Source of the DNA: Halorhodospira sp.
GTDB taxonomy: Bacteria > Pseudomonadota > Gammaproteobacteria > Nitrococcales > Halorhodospiraceae
Direction: 5' to 3'
Length of the DNA stretch: 7,707 bases
NCBI GenBank assembly: GCA_007127935.1
Contig: SKYL01000181.1
Location: 1 to 7,707 of the forward strand
Shown here: in pieces, positions 5,313-7,707 of the stretch
Layout: the number at the start of each line of letters is the position of its first letter
Position numbering within the stretch: position 1 is the stretch's first letter
Made by a program: the position numbers and the translations under genes
The notes under the pieces: generated by a model
Database searches by the model: none
Seen by the model: only the letters and a program-made list of their open reading frames with translations
What the model was told of the DNA's origin: nothing

Positions 5313-5360
5313 GGTGGCCGGAATGTCCAAAAGACGCCCAGGGAGGCGGGCGTCGCCACC
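5313..5360. other. Two-part hairpin between the acidic ORF and der
   Basis: GGTGGC (5313-5318) pairs with GCCACC (5355-5360), and GACGCCC (5333-5339) pairs with GGGCGTC (5348-5354) around an 8-nt loop. The 3' sides are contiguous and a 14-nt bulge lies on the 5' side, the same layout as the hairpin upstream of the ORF. Read on the - strand, the inner stem is followed by TTTT, so it resembles a weak leftward terminator. Read on the + strand there is no T-tract. It may form the 3' end of the acidic-ORF transcript or block antisense transcription from the der side; neither is proven. Confidence 0.5.
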
Positions 5361-5378
5361 TAAGCGACCGCATCCGAG

Positions 5379-5404
5379 TTGGGAAATCCCCTTGGGAAAT
5401 CCCC
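5379..5404 (+). repeat. Tandem 13-bp repeat (TTGGGAAATCCCC) at the der promoter
   Basis: TTGGGAAATCCCC is present twice in immediate succession (5379-5391 and 5392-5404). Each unit carries an imperfect dyad GGGA-AA-TCCC. The second unit contains the probable -35 box of the der promoter, so a bound protein would cover RNA polymerase contacts. The repeat is certain; an operator role is inferred. Confidence 0.75.
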
Positions 5405-5421
5405 CGGCGGGCGCTTATAAT
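5392..5421 (+). promoter_or_regulatory. Promoter for der
   Basis: A perfect -10 box TATAAT (5416-5421) lies 18 bp after TTGGGA (5392-5397), which matches the -35 consensus at four of six bases. Transcription would start near 5428, giving a leader of about 58 nt. A short dyad GTGA-N5-TCAC (5433-5445) falls just after the start site. Confidence 0.75.
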
Positions 5422-5485
5422 CCGCGCACTTTGTGATCCCGTCACGACTCCGGCCCACGACTCAGGCCAAGGCCGCACTCATACC

Positions 5486-6931
5486 ATGCAACCGGTCATC
5501 GCCCTCGTCGGGCGCCCCAATGTCGGAAAATCAACGCTGTTCAATCGCCTCACCGGCAGCCGTGACGCGTTGGTGGCGGACTATCCCGGACTGACCCGCG
5601 ACCGCCTCTACGGCCACTGCCGCCATGACGGGCGGAGTGCGGTGGTCATCGATACCGGGGGGATGGGCGAGGAGAGCGGCGGCGTCGCCGACGCCATGCA
5701 CGAACAGGCCCGCGCCGCCGTGGCCGAGGCCGACGCGGTGATCCTCCTGGTGGACGCCGGTGCCGGATTGACCGCCGGTGATCATGCTATCGCGGACGAA
5801 CTGCGGCGCTCGGGGTTGCCCCTCTTCCTGGCGGTCAACAAGGCCGACATGGTGGACCGGCGCACCGCCTCCGCCGAATTCCACGCCCTGGGCATCGCCG
5901 GGGTCCACTCCATCGCCGCGCGCCGCGGGGCGGGGGTGGAGCGGTTGATGGAGGCCGTCTTCGCCGCGCTGCCGGAGGCATCCACCGTGGAGGAAGGCGG
6001 CGCGACGGCGCCGGTCGAAACGGATGTCGAGGAAGGCGATGCCGGCATCAGGGTGGCCGTGCTGGGGCGCCCCAACGTCGGCAAGTCGACCCTGATCAAC
6101 CGGTTGTTGGGAGAGGAGCGGGTGGTGGTCTTCGACCAGCCCGGCACGACCCGGGACAGTATCGCCATTCCGCTGGAGCGGGACGGGCACCGCTTCACCC
6201 TCATCGACACCGCCGGGATCCGCCGCCGTGCCCGGGTCTCGGAGATGGTGGAGAAGTTCAGTGTCGTCAAGAGCCTCGATGCGATCCAGCGGGCCTCGGT
6301 GGTGATGCTGGTGACCGACGCCCGGGAGGGGATCACCGATCAGGACGCCCACTTGGCGGGCATGGCGGTGGAGGCCGGCCGCGCGCTGGTCCTGGTGATG
6401 AACAAGTGGGACGGCCTCGACGCGTCGGACAAGACCCGGGCACGGCGGGAACTGGACCGCCGCTTCGTCTTCCTCGGCTTCGCCCGCCGCCACTTCATCT
6501 CGGCGCTCCACGGCACGGGCGTTGGTCTGCTCCTCGACTCCGTGGTGCGCGCCCACGAGGCGGCCCACCGGACGTTGCCCACCCCCGAGTTGAACGAACT
6601 GCTGGCGCGGGCCGTTGCCGCCCACCCGCCGCCCATGGTGCGCGGGCGGCGGATCAAGCTGCGCTACGCCCACCAGGGCGGCCACAACCCGCCGGTGATC
6701 GTCATCCACGGCAACCAGACCCGCCACGTGCCGGCGTCCTACACGCGCTATCTGGAGAACTTCTTCCGCGAGAAGCTCGATCTGGCGGGCACCCCGGTGC
6801 GCATCGAGTACCGCACCAGCGACAACCCCTTCGCCGGCCGCCCGAACCCGTTGACCCCGCGCCAGCGCGCCCGCCGCGACCGGGTGATTCGCCACGCCAA
6901 GCAGCGGCGCAACAAGAAGAGAAGGTCCTAG
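5486..6931 (+). CDS. der: Ribosome assembly GTPase Der (EngA), double Era-like GTPase
   Basis: Der is an essential GTPase needed for maturation of the 50S ribosomal subunit, acting in the cytoplasm. The 481-residue product has the family's unique pair of G domains. Domain 1 has GRPNVGKST (9-17), LTRD (36-39), DTGG (56-59), NKAD (118-121) and SIAA (142-145). Domain 2 has GRPNVGKST (194-202), TTRD (221-224), DTAG (241-244), NKWD (306-309) and SAL (339-341). A Glu/Ala/Gly-rich linker (about 163-187), shorter than the acidic linker of E. coli, joins them. A KH-like domain (about 365-455; PPPMVRGRRIKLRYAHQGGHNPP, VIVIHGNQ) and a Lys/Arg-rich tail (456-481) follow. All G motifs are intact. The start is set by homology (MQPVIALVGRPNVGKS); no good Shine-Dalgarno is visible. 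The frequent hisS-bamB-der arrangement is absent and der has its own promoter. Confidence 0.98.
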   Translation: MQPVIALVGRPNVGKSTLFNRLTGSRDALVADYPGLTRDRLYGHCRHDGRSAVVIDTGGMGEESGGVADAMHEQARAAVAEADAVILLVDAGAGLTAGDHAIADELRRSGLPLFLAVNKADMVDRRTASAEFHALGIAGVHSIAARRGAGVERLMEAVFAALPEASTVEEGGATAPVETDVEEGDAGIRVAVLGRPNVGKSTLINRLLGEERVVVFDQPGTTRDSIAIPLERDGHRFTLIDTAGIRRRARVSEMVEKFSVVKSLDAIQRASVVMLVTDAREGITDQDAHLAGMAVEAGRALVLVMNKWDGLDASDKTRARRELDRRFVFLGFARRHFISALHGTGVGLLLDSVVRAHEAAHRTLPTPELNELLARAVAAHPPPMVRGRRIKLRYAHQGGHNPPVIVIHGNQTRHVPASYTRYLENFFREKLDLAGTPVRIEYRTSDNPFAGRPNPLTPRQRARRDRVIRHAKQRRNKKRRS

Positions 6932-6948
6932 GGAAAGGCTGATAACAA

Positions 6949-7033
6949 CCCGTCATTGCGAGCGTAGCGAAGCAATCTCCGCCACTTGGACGCCAACCCA
7001 TGGGGATTGCTTCGCTTCGCTCGCAATGACGGG
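6949..7033. repeat. 85-bp palindromic repeat element, copy 2
   Basis: Arms at 6949-6980 and 7002-7033 (32 bp each, 30 of 32 positions complementary) flank a 21-bp centre (6981-7001). The arms and centre have the same lengths as copy 1, and the centres share TTGGACG-y-CAACCCAT in the same orientation. It begins 17 bases after the der stop and lies between der and the convergent phosphatase gene. It is the only strong terminator-like structure in that gap. Confidence 0.9.
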
Positions 7034-7037
7034 TTGA

Positions 7038-7052
7038 GCTCGCAATGACGGG
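7038..7052 (-). repeat. Detached right-tip fragment of the element
   Basis: GCTCGCAATGACGGG repeats the last 15 bases of the right arm, 4 bases beyond copy 2. It mirrors the tip fragment that follows copy 1. Confidence 0.75.
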
Positions 7053-7073
7053 CTCGTTCGGGTTCGGGCTGGA

Positions 7074-7707
7074 TCAGACGCGGACCAGGATCGCCGAGAC
7101 GTTGTCCCTGCCGCCCTTCTCCAGCGCCGCGTCCAGTAATGCCCGCACGGTCTCCTTCAGCGGCCGCTCCCCTTCCCCCCGCAGCTGCGCCGCGATCTCG
7201 TCGTCCTCGACCATGTGGGTCAGGCCGTCGGAGCAAAGGAGGTAGAGGTCGCCGTCGCGGCGGGGGTGGCGGGAGACGTCCGGTTCGGTCCATGTCACCG
7301 CCCCTAGCGCCTTCTCCACCACGTTACGCTCCGGGGAGTGGCGGGCCTCCGCCTCGGACATCGCCCCGTTGTCCACTGCCCGTTGGACGGGGGTGTGGTC
7401 CCGGGTCAAACGCTCCAGCACGCCGTCACGCAGCCGGTAGATCCGGGAGTCGCCGATATGGGCGGTGGCCACCTCGCCGGGGGCGACGCAGAGCAGGGCC
7501 AGGGTGGTTCCCATCCCCTCGTAGCGCCGGTCCCGCTCGGTGTAGGAGAGCACGGCCCGGTTCGCCAACTGGACCAGGTCCGCCGGATCGCCCCCCGACT
7601 CCAGCCACGTGTGGTCGGTGCCGTGGTGGCTGCGGGCAATGTGGACCACCGTATCGACGGCAAGGCGGGCGGCGACCTCTCCGAAGGGCAAGCCGCCGAG
7701 GCCGTCG
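7074..7707 (-). CDS. PP2C-family (Stp/PrpC-type) serine/threonine protein phosphatase, partial (5' end outside window)
   Basis: This is a metal-dependent protein phosphatase that removes phosphate from Ser/Thr, usually opposing a Hanks-type kinase. The visible 210 residues start inside the family motif DGLGG (usually DGMGG) at the right edge, so the N-terminal strands lie outside the window. In order: DGLGG (1-5) with a metal-binding Asp, GEVAARLAV (9-17), GMGTTLALL (64-72), GDSRIYRLRDG (85-95), the DHT motif (103-105), LLCSDGL (156-162) with a second metal-binding Asp, and GGRDNVSAILVRV (198-210) with a third. All motifs needed for catalysis in the visible part are intact. The open frame continues past any apparent TTG start at 7691, so that codon is internal. 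No kinase is visible; if one is paired with it, it lies beyond the window. Convergent with der. Confidence 0.93.
   Translation of the reverse strand, partial: DGLGGLPFGEVAARLAVDTVVHIARSHHGTDHTWLESGGDPADLVQLANRAVLSYTERDRRYEGMGTTLALLCVAPGEVATAHIGDSRIYRLRDGVLERLTRDHTPVQRAVDNGAMSEAEARHSPERNVVEKALGAVTWTEPDVSRHPRRDGDLYLLCSDGLTHMVEDDEIAAQLRGEGERPLKETVRALLDAALEKGGRDNVSAILVRV

Noticed and set aside
5432..5446. A CRP-like site TGTGA...TCACG just after the der start site.
   Set aside because: The half-sites are 5 bases apart instead of the 6 required for CRP, and the position downstream of the -10 is not typical of activation. Kept only as a possible short hairpin.
5531..6895. A 454-codon open frame antisense to der.
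   Set aside because: It is a mirror frame of a clearly functional der gene, with His/Gly/Val-rich composition and no recognisable domain.
6702..7293. Leftward open frames around copy 2 of the repeat (peptides such as LRAKRSNPHG and DCFATLAMTG).
   Set aside because: They arise from translating the same repeat arms and overlap der or the phosphatase in other frames; no ribosome site or family match.

Overview
This is a G+C-rich chromosomal segment made almost entirely of conserved housekeeping genes. The protein sequences and the lon-hupB-ppiD order point to a gammaproteobacterium: Lon, FabI and Der align closely by eye with my memory of the E. coli proteins, and PpiD begins like pseudomonad PpiD. 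A Chromatiales/Ectothiorhodospira-type lineage is a guess from composition and gene order. The sequence does not settle the genus.

Layout. On the + strand: the 3' part of lon (to 1106), a strong sigma70-type promoter (1119-1148), hupB (1294-1566), tRNA-Val(UAC), tRNA-Asp(GUC), an intrinsic terminator (1783-1808) and ppiD (1861-3762). fabI lies on the - strand (3944-4735), convergent with ppiD. A small acidic unrecognised ORF (4989-5279, +) diverges from fabI and is flanked by large RNA-hairpin-forming sequences. der/engA follows on the + strand (5486-6931), with its own promoter overlapped by a tandem operator-like repeat. The window ends in the 3' part of a PP2C-type protein phosphatase gene on the - strand (7074-7707), convergent with der.

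Repeats. Both convergent junctions (ppiD/fabI and der/PP2C) hold a full copy of the same 85-bp palindromic element: 32-bp arms around a 21-bp centre. Detached partial copies of its tips surround each copy. The element belongs to a sequence type I remember from many unrelated bacterial genomes (core GTCATTGCGAGCG...GAAGCAATC). Here it occupies the places where terminators would be expected.

How the genes relate. lon, hupB and ppiD form a protein quality-control and nucleoid neighbourhood: ATP-dependent protease, HU subunit and periplasmic chaperone. The two tRNAs appear to be carried on the hupB transcript. fabI (fatty-acid elongation), der (50S ribosome assembly) and the phosphatase are separate units with no obvious shared pathway. 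I see no defence, secretion or biosynthetic system. The points most worth attention are the small ORF with its structured flanks, the element copies with tip-only fragments, and the repeats in the hupB and der promoter regions.
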